A stretch of 64,000 nt of DNA from a virus, in the IMG/VR virus record IMGVR_UViG_3300044846_001842, positions 16,107 through 80,106 of that record; one strand, 5' to 3'. How positions within the stretch are numbered: position 1 is the stretch's first letter; each line of letters starts with the position of its first letter. A program made the position numbers and the translations under genes. The notes under the pieces were generated by a model that saw nothing but the letters and a program-made list of their open reading frames with translations, was not told where the DNA came from and ran no database searches. Of this stretch, positions 10,001 to 19,700 are shown piece after piece.

Positions 10001-12583
10001 ATTCCTGGGGTAGGTATAGCAGGTTCTATAGCTTTAGGTACTTTAGCTGCAAGTCTTGTAGGAGTAGCTACTGCTTTAGTTCTTTCTGGTATTGAACAAA
10101 ATGCTTGGGCTAAGGCTTATGGTAGATTGTACAATGAAGGCTTAAGAGAAACTGTTACAGACAGTTTCATACTGTATGACAAAGATACAGTTTCAGGGCA
10201 TGAAAGAGGATTCTATAAAAATCCTGAAGATGATGATTTACAATGGTTAGGAGAATGTGGTAACTTTTGGTTTGAGTCTTCGGTAAATATGGGATTAAGA
10301 CATGGAGCATCAGATAATACTCCTGATTTTTTAAATGCTCCTGGAGCTGGAGAACCTGGTACTAGTCTAGTAGAATGGGAATGGGAGAATTATGGAATTA
10401 GATCTGTAGGTTCAGGAACAAAAGATGTATTACCTACAAATACTTTAGATACACACATGGTTGAAAAACTTTCTAGCTTTGACATAGAGAGAGAAAGTTT
10501 GAGAAGTTATTTAGGTATACCTGCTGCAGAAATGTATCTTTTAAATCCTGATTACACTAGAAGAAACAAACAAAAGTCTTTTTTCCATTTAGGATTAGAA
10601 TATGATTGTTGTACAGATTGTGTTGAAAGTTTTCCTCATAGATTTCACTGGTCAGAACAAGCTTTTCAAGAAGAGCTTACTGATAACTTTAGAATGTTTT
10701 TACCTAATAACTACAAAGACCTTGAAGGAGAAACAGGAAGAATCACAGACATATTTAGAATTCAGAATGCTCTTTATGTACACACTGAAGAAGGTTTGTG
10801 GCAATGCCCTCAAACTTTTCAAGAAAGGGTAACTTCTGATATTATTTCCTTTATAGGTACAGGAGAATATTTCTCTGTTCCTCCTAGAAAGATTGTAGAT
10901 GATAATAACTCTTCTGCAGGTAATAAACATAAATGGGCTAGACTTAAAACTAAGTATGGAATTTTATTTCCTTCTTACAAAGAAAAGAAATGGTATTTAT
11001 TTGATGGTCAGCAGTTAAATCCTATTTCTGATAGAGGAAACTATTCTTGGTTTTTACAAAATATGGATTTTAAAATCTTAGATCAATACTATAGTGCTAA
11101 CCTTAAAGAGTATCCTTTTAATAACAATCCTTCTAATCACATAGGTATAGGTTATTTATCTACTTATGATACTGCTAAAGAAAGATTAATTATTACTAAA
11201 AAAGATTTTGAGATAACTAATCTTCCTACTTCAGATTTTGAAATTTGTAGTGATGGGAGTACTGTTACTATCTTTAATGATATTAGTCAAACTATAGCTG
11301 ACAGAGTAGATGATGGTTGGACTTATGTGGGAATAGAAGATTGTAGACTTAAGTTTATTAAACCTACTTCTTCTATCCAAGAAGTTGAAAGAGAAGTAGT
11401 TGTTTATGTTGAACCAACAGTTACTACAAGTTACTTAGATTCTGAATGTGATAATGTAATTTCTATAACTATTCCTTTTTCAGTAGAGTTTCCTTTACTT
11501 TATCCAGTTGTTTCTGCTGGTGTACAAATAACAAATTGTAGAAATGAAATAGAATTTACATCTCAATACTTTTTTGTAACTCCAGAGTCTAATTCATTTG
11601 TTTTAACTCTTTATGTAAATGATTGTGTTAATTTAGGAGAAGATAATGCTAATGTAATAAGTGGTCTTAGTTATAGTACAGGAGTTACACAGGATGGTCC
11701 CATAGTAATTACTTACTATGATGTAACTTGTGATCTTATCCCAGTTCTTACTAATGTTCCTGGGTATTACACTTTGTCTACTATAACAGTAGAGGTTGAA
11801 GTATTTGAAGACCTTGTAGAATATGAAGAAGGAGAAGAGTTTTCTTTTAACTCTGAAAATGTAATTGACCACAGTTGGACTATGTCTTATTCTCTTAAAA
11901 GACAAGAATGGAGAAGTTGGCATCCTTACCTTCCTCATTTTTACTTACAAGTACAAAACAGATTCTATTCTTGGAAAAATGGATTGACTCATTTATATAA
12001 ACATAACATTGAAGGTAGTTATCAAACTTTTTATAATATTCGTTATCCTTTTATTGTAGAGTTTGTAGATAATCCTAATCCTTTACTTAATAAAGTATGG
12101 AATAGTGTATTGTTCCAAAGTGAGGCTAAAAGATTTGACAGTTCAGAACAAGAATATTTTGATGTTAAAGATGTTACTTTTAATAAAGCCATTCTTTATA
12201 ATACCCATCAAACTACAGGAATGATAGACTTAACTCTTAAAGCAAACTCAAGTGTAAACTATTTAATGGATCAGACTAAGAACAGTGTTACAGGTTCTGT
12301 ACCTTTAGATAGAAATGAAAGAGATTGGACTTTTAATGCTTTCAGAGATTTAAGAGATAACTATAATGTACCTATGTTTATTAAAGATCCTACTCAATTA
12401 CAGAGTAATTATTACATAGATAAGATTGTAAATCCTGCTGCCATAGACCTTAATAAAGACTGGGCTGAACAAGAGAGTTTCAGAGATAAGTTTTTGGTTG
12501 TAAGGTTAATATTTGATACATTTGCTGATAAAAAACTTACTTTTAATTTTTCAGCTCTTGATAAAAACATATCTGAAAGATAA
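7088..12583 (+). CDS. Giant tail 'muzzle'/stabilisation protein, 1831 aa
   Basis: The opening NTLGGLNTDSSLVNQPQGTTR resembles the start of crAss-like tail stabilisation (P22 gp10-like) proteins, which form the distal tail tube. The rest is almost all beta strands and aromatic turns. A hydrophobic alanine-rich segment of about 50 residues lies at 953-1004 (NYIAAAALVIVAAALIFIPG...), between soluble parts, and could enter the host membrane. A late region (about 1435-1610) looks like Ig-type sandwiches. Length is larger than typical muzzle proteins of around 1300 residues. It begins two bases after the ring gene. Confidence 0.7.
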   Translation: MAQDQEQRQEQNSVNTLGGLNTDSSLVNQPQGTTRFVMTGVDETKEGDLGFISNEESNLECYELPIGYIPIGQVYIGDETNLLFLVNRAGDSLLATIDKECNLTVVLSDADQTEKFGFTVDNQIDATFRLRRGCERTVYWVDPKPRLFVIDKPEEFQDTVTGDWDIAKFNLFRTYKSIPVVTDIEVVDGGGQLAPGSYNFSIRYLDQDFNPTEFITSTETIMIYNTSVIQNYRDIRGATKEVNQSYLNFTDSNKSIKISIDPASLDTSFPFYQFAITEANTGNGLISDTKYTQEISTRDSIFYYTGINFETQGSQEEITAYNQIIEKAQSIEQIENRLILGDVEGKQVNFCRLQKYASQISADLVTKEMFLSNIPLDEGNPKDPAAHFNGIGYMPGEIYSFGIVYIFEDNSLSPVFHIPGKGPTVSPSSIYVTGVPNVYGMERGLGNESNSSLDNSYIDNNTCGSDSYWGYDCEGLPLKDQPVRHHRFPVRNKYGLRFVEELTGDDIENELKSLSVTITGTDITVPSYCAPEGEQYYSSTCIPTFVDSISFDITYTDGQTQHYIEAVDLDNFATVEGSGPNESNVYFSYNSSPITSSVFELISIKETVGNTENTLTFSVSLSLGMNVYTAVSPHSGLTYQVRVNVSSFVTTEKQYVTDLYGIKFSNIKKPSLSDTNGQSIIGYYIVRNERTEQERTILDSALLAPTVKHKNYVSQGFIYPEFTALPSGAPDPKQGTFKRDIYGLIYPEHKFNNKVYSNFTTLLQQGEFETINTIKSFSKINDVADGTSYIGNRHKSNERDNDGWTLDIKTRDSHTKYNEKDDINIDYTQDVNDVFYLNALADKAIQDSAGVFQNVFNLAADNKVGIITLKENLTVAPNKIPYVYIYKENLNPYSNFRLDPYYKESKNPHYFTSGILPETCDIFNGDSYINPIRYTNSLFYMNRLRKRAGQTNAWNYIAAAALVIVAAALIFIPGVGIAGSIALGTLAASLVGVATALVLSGIEQNAWAKAYGRLYNEGLRETVTDSFILYDKDTVSGHERGFYKNPEDDDLQWLGECGNFWFESSVNMGLRHGASDNTPDFLNAPGAGEPGTSLVEWEWENYGIRSVGSGTKDVLPTNTLDTHMVEKLSSFDIERESLRSYLGIPAAEMYLLNPDYTRRNKQKSFFHLGLEYDCCTDCVESFPHRFHWSEQAFQEELTDNFRMFLPNNYKDLEGETGRITDIFRIQNALYVHTEEGLWQCPQTFQERVTSDIISFIGTGEYFSVPPRKIVDDNNSSAGNKHKWARLKTKYGILFPSYKEKKWYLFDGQQLNPISDRGNYSWFLQNMDFKILDQYYSANLKEYPFNNNPSNHIGIGYLSTYDTAKERLIITKKDFEITNLPTSDFEICSDGSTVTIFNDISQTIADRVDDGWTYVGIEDCRLKFIKPTSSIQEVEREVVVYVEPTVTTSYLDSECDNVISITIPFSVEFPLLYPVVSAGVQITNCRNEIEFTSQYFFVTPESNSFVLTLYVNDCVNLGEDNANVISGLSYSTGVTQDGPIVITYYDVTCDLIPVLTNVPGYYTLSTITVEVEVFEDLVEYEEGEEFSFNSENVIDHSWTMSYSLKRQEWRSWHPYLPHFYLQVQNRFYSWKNGLTHLYKHNIEGSYQTFYNIRYPFIVEFVDNPNPLLNKVWNSVLFQSEAKRFDSSEQEYFDVKDVTFNKAILYNTHQTTGMIDLTLKANSSVNYLMDQTKNSVTGSVPLDRNERDWTFNAFRDLRDNYNVPMFIKDPTQLQSNYYIDKIVNPAAIDLNKDWAEQESFRDKFLVVRLIFDTFADKKLTFNFSALDKNISER

Positions 12584-12645
12584 AGCTTAACCTTTAATAA
12601 ACTAAAGTAAGACATTAAAATCTAAAAATTAATACAAAAGGAACT

Positions 12646-14571
12646 ATGAAATCAAAAATGAATTTCAGAAAAAAATATGCTGCTGGTACTAATTTAGGTG
12701 GTATGGGAACTCCTGGTCAAATAACTTCTCCTAATGAGACTTTAAATGATTACAACATTATGTTAGCTAAAGCTAGTTCTGAAGCTATGAGTAATCCTTG
12801 GTTACCTGTAGTATCTCTTATTGGAGGTCTTGCTCAACAAACTGTAGGAGGTCTTGCAGGTAAATTAGGTAAAAAATCTAATAGTAATACTCCTAATAGT
12901 ACTAATACTAATGATATTAATGCTTCTTTAGGGGTAGGTGTTCAAGCTGCTATGGGTATGAATAATGTTCAACAAAATGTAGAAGTTGAAGGGGGAGAAA
13001 TGTATGAAACACCACAAGGACAAGTAGGAGAATTTCAAGGGCCTACCCATGAAGAAGGAGGTATTCCATTAGAAGTAGGACAAGATGTAGAAGAAGGAAC
13101 TAAAGTGTATTCTGATAGACTTAAAATAGGGAAGAAAACTCTTGCTGAAAGAAAAGCTACAAGAGAAAGACAAAAAGCTAATCTTGAAAAACAAGCTACT
13201 CAACCTAATATAGACCAAGCTCTTAAGAATGCACTTCAAAGAAAGATGGCAGCTCTTCAACAAGAAGAAGACATGGATTTACAATTCCAAGGTCAGGTTG
13301 ATGAAATGCAACAAATGGCAGATATGGCAGTACAAGCTTTTGCTTATGGTACAAGCATGGAAGGTATTCAAGATAACTCTATAGAAGAGTCTATGAGATA
13401 TGGTTATGGTACAAATGCAGAAGGAATTAAAAAATATAGCACTGGAACTACTATTAATGGTATTCAGTATGATAAAAATGGTAATCCTATTATAGGTTTT
13501 GTAGATGGTTTTGGGATGAATGTAGATCAAACAGAACAAAATTTGCAACCTCTACAAGCAGGCTCTAATTTTAAATTTGAGACTGTAGATATGCCTACTT
13601 TAGATTTAAAAGTGCCTAATGTTGCAAAAGATGCTTTAAACTCTTCAAAATTTAAAGACTCTTTTGCTTTAAAAAGTGCAGGAGATGCTTGGGCAAATAA
13701 AAAAGAAAATCAATTACCTACAGGAGTCATAGACCCTTCTGTACCTGACAGTATAGATTATCAATCAGAAAATTTCCCTAATTTTAACAAAGGGGTCACT
13801 AGCCAAGAAGAACAAAGACCTAGTAAATTTAATACAATCTTATCAAAGTTAGGAGAGAGCACTCCTGGTATAGGGGACTTGACCAAACTTGCAGGTAACT
13901 ATATGGGAATGACTGCAGGAACAAAAACTGCTTATGAGCAAAGAGCTTCTGATGTTACTCAGAAAAATACTTTTGCTAATGCAGGTAAAAAAGCTCAAGA
14001 ATTGTATGACCAAGCTTTAAAAAATCTTGAAGGACAAAAAGCCCAAGCTTTACTTAAAAGTACTACTCAACAAAGAACTGCTCAAAGATCAGGTAGAAAT
14101 AGTGCTAGAGGTATTAATCAAGTGAGAGCTATTGATTGGTTATATAATAGTGCTGCAACTACTGCAGCTAATGATATTGTAAATAATACTCAAGGACAGA
14201 TTGCTCAGATATTCCAAGCAAAAGCAGGGGCTTCTATGAATGCAGATCAAATGGTAGGTACTGGAGAATACCAAGCTAATATGGCTAACATGGCTAGTAA
14301 AGATGCCTTCTATACTGCATTAGGTCAAGGAAGGAAAGATTTTGCTACAGGTCTGCAACAGACAGGTAAAGATCTTAATGATATGAAAGAGAATAAGATT
14401 ATACAAAATCTTATGAAAAACTATGGTAAATGGGTTGGTGCAAGTAATACTGGGGAATTAATGAACAAAGCTGGTATTACTCAAGACTCTAAGACAAAAC
14501 AATATAAAGATGCTAGTGGTAAAATACTAACTGAAGAAGAAGTACAAGCTGTATTATTAAAAGTAAAATAA
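12646..14571 (+). CDS. Virion cargo-type structural protein, 641 aa
   Basis: The segment EVEGGEMYETPQGQVGEFQG near residues 107-126 with a following HEEGGIPL is a hallmark of crAss-like cargo/structural proteins placed after the muzzle gene. Before it lies a weak hydrophobic stretch (WLPVVSLIGGLAQQTVGGLAG). After it come long charged helices (about 165-230), a Gly/Tyr repeat-like part (AYGTSMEGIQ, GYGTNAEGIK, STGTTINGIQ) and an Ala/Gln-rich helical tail. Ejection with the genome is inferred from its cargo neighbours. Confidence 0.6.
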   Translation: MKSKMNFRKKYAAGTNLGGMGTPGQITSPNETLNDYNIMLAKASSEAMSNPWLPVVSLIGGLAQQTVGGLAGKLGKKSNSNTPNSTNTNDINASLGVGVQAAMGMNNVQQNVEVEGGEMYETPQGQVGEFQGPTHEEGGIPLEVGQDVEEGTKVYSDRLKIGKKTLAERKATRERQKANLEKQATQPNIDQALKNALQRKMAALQQEEDMDLQFQGQVDEMQQMADMAVQAFAYGTSMEGIQDNSIEESMRYGYGTNAEGIKKYSTGTTINGIQYDKNGNPIIGFVDGFGMNVDQTEQNLQPLQAGSNFKFETVDMPTLDLKVPNVAKDALNSSKFKDSFALKSAGDAWANKKENQLPTGVIDPSVPDSIDYQSENFPNFNKGVTSQEEQRPSKFNTILSKLGESTPGIGDLTKLAGNYMGMTAGTKTAYEQRASDVTQKNTFANAGKKAQELYDQALKNLEGQKAQALLKSTTQQRTAQRSGRNSARGINQVRAIDWLYNSAATTAANDIVNNTQGQIAQIFQAKAGASMNADQMVGTGEYQANMANMASKDAFYTALGQGRKDFATGLQQTGKDLNDMKENKIIQNLMKNYGKWVGASNTGELMNKAGITQDSKTKQYKDASGKILTEEEVQAVLLKVK

Positions 14572-14577
14572 TAAATC

Positions 14578-16725
14578 ATGGGACAATTTTATAAAGGAAC
14601 AGAAGCTACATTTATTGATGATGCAATGTTTAAACTTCCTTATGAATTAATGGGAGTTGTCATTGACAAAAAAGATAAAGCTATAGATGATACTATTGGG
14701 CAATACCAAGGGTATTTAGATAAGCTAAAAGCTGATGTTTTAGAACAAGACTCTCCTGAATTAAGAGCCACTATAAAACAGTATCAAGATAAAATTGATA
14801 CTGCTGTGCAAGGCATTATGGCAAACCCTATGGACTATCAAAAGTTTACTCCAGGTATAACTACTCTTGCAAGAGATATATCAAACACTTGGAGTTCTAC
14901 AGGTAAAGTAGGAACTATGGAAGCTAATAAGAAAAAGGTTCTAGCTGAGTATGAAGCTATTGATAAACTCCATGAAAAAGATCCTAAAGCTTATGATGCT
15001 AATTATGTGACCTTAGAAAAACAAAAAATACTTTCTAAGTACAAAGGAGTTCAGTGGAATGAAGAAAAACAGAAAGCTGAAGGCACTCCTGATATAGCAT
15101 CTTCTTACTATGGTTTAGAGGTAGATGAGAAATGGTTAGCACACATGAAAGCTACAGGAGTAGAGACAGTACAAGATACACCAGGAGGACCATGGGTATA
15201 TAGACACAAAGATTCTAGAAAAACTTTAACTCCTTCAGAAATCCAAAATGCTTATATTACTTATGCTCAAACAGATACAGCAGCTCAAGCTGCTTTAGAA
15301 AGAAGAAAATCATTAGGAGATCCTGACTTTCAAGATGTAGGATTGAATTCTATTTATATGAAAGTTCCACAACTTGATGCACAAGGTAAGGGAGTTTATG
15401 AAAATGGGGAATTAAAAACTAAAACAGTTCTAAACCCTAATAACTTTTGGGCTAAAAGAATGTCTTTAGCATCTCAAGTTTACAAACAAAATGATACTAG
15501 TGTTGAAGATACTCTTTCTAATAATGAAGGGTACTGGAAACAATGGCAAAGAGGAAATGAATTAGAAGATAAAGCTAAAGAAAACATAACTGCAGAGACT
15601 GTAGATAGCACTCTTATTACTGCTAGAGATGCAACTGTTAAAGCTTTAGGAAGTAGTTGGACTGCTTCTACTCAAAAGGTAAATTCTACTGTAACTAATG
15701 CTTTAGAGATTGCAAAACAGTTAAAAATAACTGGGCCAGAATCTTTGAAACAAATAAAAAATGGTAACTTTACTGCTTTAAGAAAAGCTGGAGCTAATAA
15801 AGACGGAATGTCTGCAACTATAGATCAATTAGAGAAATCCTATAAAAGAGCAAATGCAGAAAAGCAACTTACTAATGCAAGTATTCAGGCTTTTAAAGCA
15901 ACTCTACCTGCTAACTTACAAAAGGTAATGGATAAACCAGGTTGGGATAATGATAAAGCTCTTTCAGATGCTTATTCACTTTACACTGAAAAAGCAAAAG
16001 CTGAAGGAAGATTTAATCAAAACAATGAAGAACTTCAGGTTACAAGTATGAATGGTATGGACATGGATAAAAATACTAAAGAATCTTTTAAAAAGGTTAT
16101 AGTAGATGACATGGACAAGTTCCAATTCAAATTAGATGAAAGTAAAATTTATGAATCTGCTAGTGGAACTAAATTAGTATTTAGTAAAGACCCATCTAAG
16201 ATAGGGAAAACAGGAACATATCAAGGACAAAATGTTACTTTTGTAAAGAATACAGGAATACACTCTTTATCAGAGTTGCAACAATTAGGGATTGTTTCTA
16301 AAGCAGTTGCTACAGTAAAAAGTGGAACAACAGCTAAACCTGTAGTTAAATACAGTTTCTTTGAAAATGGAAAAGAAGTAGGAATGGATGTAGCTGAAGA
16401 TACTTTTGGAGTAGTTAAAAACTTAGATAATAGTGGACAAGCTAATATGGGAGTTCATATTCAAATGGGTAAGAATACTTTAAGAGCAACTTTAGGAGTT
16501 AATCAAATAACAAGTCCTCAAGTACAAAATTGGTTTGCAGCTAATGATGATAATCTTTATTTAGAAAATCAAAGAACTAAAACTAACTGGGGAGTTATTG
16601 ATATGACTAAAAAGGATGGTGGACAAGTTTACAGAGCTAACAAAGGAAAGTATTCTATTAATGGAGTAGAAAGAACAGATGCTGCAAGTATTAAAATAAT
16701 TCAGCAAGCTGTAATGGGATTATAA
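14578..16725 (+). CDS. Virion cargo-type structural protein, 715 aa
   Basis: The N-terminus (KGTEATFIDDAMFKLPYELM, then helices with KDKAIDDTIGQYQGYLDKLKAD) matches the helical start seen in crAss-like cargo proteins. Coiled-coil content is high through about residue 140 and again at 440-520; the end is beta-rich. No enzyme motif was found. The gene lies six bases after the previous cargo gene and just before the RNA polymerase gene, so it likely forms part of the packaged and injected protein set. Confidence 0.55.
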   Translation: MGQFYKGTEATFIDDAMFKLPYELMGVVIDKKDKAIDDTIGQYQGYLDKLKADVLEQDSPELRATIKQYQDKIDTAVQGIMANPMDYQKFTPGITTLARDISNTWSSTGKVGTMEANKKKVLAEYEAIDKLHEKDPKAYDANYVTLEKQKILSKYKGVQWNEEKQKAEGTPDIASSYYGLEVDEKWLAHMKATGVETVQDTPGGPWVYRHKDSRKTLTPSEIQNAYITYAQTDTAAQAALERRKSLGDPDFQDVGLNSIYMKVPQLDAQGKGVYENGELKTKTVLNPNNFWAKRMSLASQVYKQNDTSVEDTLSNNEGYWKQWQRGNELEDKAKENITAETVDSTLITARDATVKALGSSWTASTQKVNSTVTNALEIAKQLKITGPESLKQIKNGNFTALRKAGANKDGMSATIDQLEKSYKRANAEKQLTNASIQAFKATLPANLQKVMDKPGWDNDKALSDAYSLYTEKAKAEGRFNQNNEELQVTSMNGMDMDKNTKESFKKVIVDDMDKFQFKLDESKIYESASGTKLVFSKDPSKIGKTGTYQGQNVTFVKNTGIHSLSELQQLGIVSKAVATVKSGTTAKPVVKYSFFENGKEVGMDVAEDTFGVVKNLDNSGQANMGVHIQMGKNTLRATLGVNQITSPQVQNWFAANDDNLYLENQRTKTNWGVIDMTKKDGGQVYRANKGKYSINGVERTDAASIKIIQQAVMGL

Positions 16726-16746
16726 TAAAACTAAAAAGAAAGTAAA

Positions 16747-19700
16747 ATGACATTTCCATCAAGAAAAATTTTAACTAGATTTCAACAAATCCAACAGGAG
16801 GAAGCTAACAAAGATAAAGGTATCTCTTCTGCTACAGGTCAAGGACTAAGTTTTGATGAAATCAGATCTGTAGATACTTCTTTAAATAATAAAGATATTA
16901 GTACTATTTCTAAGTTTGTAGATAAAGGAGAAAGAGACTTAAGGGAATTCAATGCTTCTGAAGCAAGAAAAGAAATGGAGAAGCATGCTAAACAGCAAGC
17001 TATTGAAGGAGATAAACTTTACTCTACTTATGCCCAGCAAACTTCTTCTGAAGAAGCTATGTCTTTAATGGATGATAATAATAAGATAAAAAATCTTGAA
17101 GAAAAAAGTTGGGCTACTGCTTATAGTAGAAATGCTAAATTTTATGATGACAGTAAACCTTGGTATGAAAGTGTCAATGTAGCTGCACCTATTATAAAAG
17201 CAGCAGGTTTTCTTAGTGAAATTGCTAATGATTTATTTTCTGATAAAAAGATAGGTCTTTCTAAAAAAGAAACTCAAGAGTTAGCTAAGTTAAAAGAGCA
17301 GACTAGAGTAAAACTACAACCTACTTTAGACATTCTTAAAACACAGTATGACACTGAAAAGAAAAGACTTCAAGATTTAAAACTTAAAGCTCATATAGAA
17401 TTAGGTAAAAAAACAGGAGGGGGTGCTTATACAGGCAATATTACTACTGATGAAATAGATGACTTAACTACAGCTATTGCTAAATATGACAAATTAGGTA
17501 CTCAGTTAACTGATTATCAATCTGGTAAAGCTGGATTTTGGGATGGACTTGGTACACAAAAAGAAGATCTACTTACACTAGGTCTTTATTCATTAGGAGA
17601 AAATTTACATGTTGCTAGAATAAAAGATAAATCAGATAGAATTGAAAAAGATAAAGTAGCAAATTCTAAAAATCCTAGTTATGTACCTAAAGAAAAACTG
17701 ACTCCTTCTGAGTATGCTGTCTTAGAATCTGAAGGGTATACACAAGAGTTAGAAAGCAAAAATTTATTTGAAGGTAAGTTAGGATATACTTGGGGAGCTG
17801 GAGTTGGACAGTCTTTAGTTATGCTAGAGCAAACTGCAGCTACAGGAGGTTTTGGTGCTGCTGTTGAAAAAACTGTTGCTGAAAGTATTCTTTCAGGAAG
17901 TATGAACACTACTTTAAGAGAAGCTTGGCAACAAGGTGGTACTAAACTTATGTTATCTACTTTAGGAGCTAAAAGTGCTGGAGGTATAGCTAATGTTGCA
18001 GGTACTTCTGCTATAAGTCCTGGTGCTGCTAGTATGGCAGCTAAACATCATATTGGTAATATTGAATTTGTCACTGATGAAAAAGGTAAAAAGAAACTAT
18101 TAGTTGGGGAAGAAAGATACAACTATTACAAAAAAGACTTTGACAAAAGGGTAGACTTAGTAGGGTATGAAATTGAAAACCTTGAGAAAAAACAAAAAAG
18201 AACTGAAGCAGAAGAGCAAAAACTTCAAGGTTTAAAAGATGGATTAGAAAATTTAAAAGAAGAATTTGATACTTTATACAAACCTGAAAGCTGGGCTGAG
18301 TCAGGATGGTATGGTTTTACTGAAACTGCAAAAGAAAACTTTTCTGAAAAGTATGTTGGTGATGCTTTGCCAGGGGTGGCTAATAATATGCTTACTAGAA
18401 GAATTGCTAAAACTCAAGTAGGAGGAAAAATTGCAAAAGGAGCTACAGAGTTAGGAGAGAAGTTTTCTCAGTCTACAGCAGGAAAAGTTATTACAGCTCC
18501 TCTTAAAGGATATAATGCTGCAAGAAATGTAGTAAACAACTTGGCTTTAGGTAAGTTATCTAATGAAGCTATTGCTCATACAGGACAAGCTAGTCTTATT
18601 AGCAGTTTACCTGGAGAAATAGCTGAAGAGGTATGGAATCAATTTATGCCAACTTATAAACAAGATTATGCTGAGCAATTAGAAGAACTAAAGAATGCTT
18701 CTTTCTATAGAGATGTAGTTGCTCAAACTCTTATTATGGGTGGAGGTTTTGCTGGAGTAGGTATGGCTATGAGAGGCAGAAATTATCTTAGTGATAAAGC
18801 TAGATTGAAAGAAATGTATAAGAGTTTAGATGCTTCAATAACTGATGATGATGTAGCACAAAGCATTCTTATGAATACAGGAGGTACTTTGTACAGTCCT
18901 TTAGATTATGACCACAAAATAATGCAGTTAAGAAAACAAAATACTGCAGAGTCTCATAACCAAGCTAATAAAATGGAGCAAAACAAGTTTACAAACTTGG
19001 CTGCTATGGCTATTAGAACAGGTACAGTTGACAACTTTAAAAAGAGTTTAGAAGGAATTCTAAGTAAGAAAGATGTTAGTGATCAAACTAAACAGAATGT
19101 TGCTTTAGCTCAAGGTAGAATTGATAGTCTTATGGAAGTTTATGACAAACATTCTGAGAAAGATAACTTTGCAACTATCTTTGACCTATCTGAAAGAAAA
19201 CTTGCTAATGAGCAAACAGTAGGTTTAATTAATGAAAACCTAGCTAAACAAAAAGAAGGGGCTAAAGAAGAAGTTGATGCTTTTTTATTAAGAAATAACA
19301 TGTCTGTAGACTATGATATAGATCATTTACTAGATGCTGATTATAATGACCAAGGAAATAATCCAGAGTATGTTAGTTTTATTGAAGCTCTTAACAAAGA
19401 AAACTTAACTAGAGTTCAAACTTATGGGGCATTGCTTGTTGAAAAAGCTGGTTTTCAAATGGATAATGTAAATTTATTGAAAGAAATAAATGATCAAACT
19501 AGTCCATTGTATGAAGAAAGAGTTAAAATAAAACAAGGTATTAACCAAGTTTATGAAAAGACTTTAGAGAAATATCAAAAATCTATTTTGACTTCTGACA
19601 AAGCTGAATTCAATTACAACAATGAGTTGCAAGAGTCTCCAGAATTAGCTGAAGAAGTTATGGCTAAAGTCAAAGAGCAATACAAAGGAAGAGTTGATGC

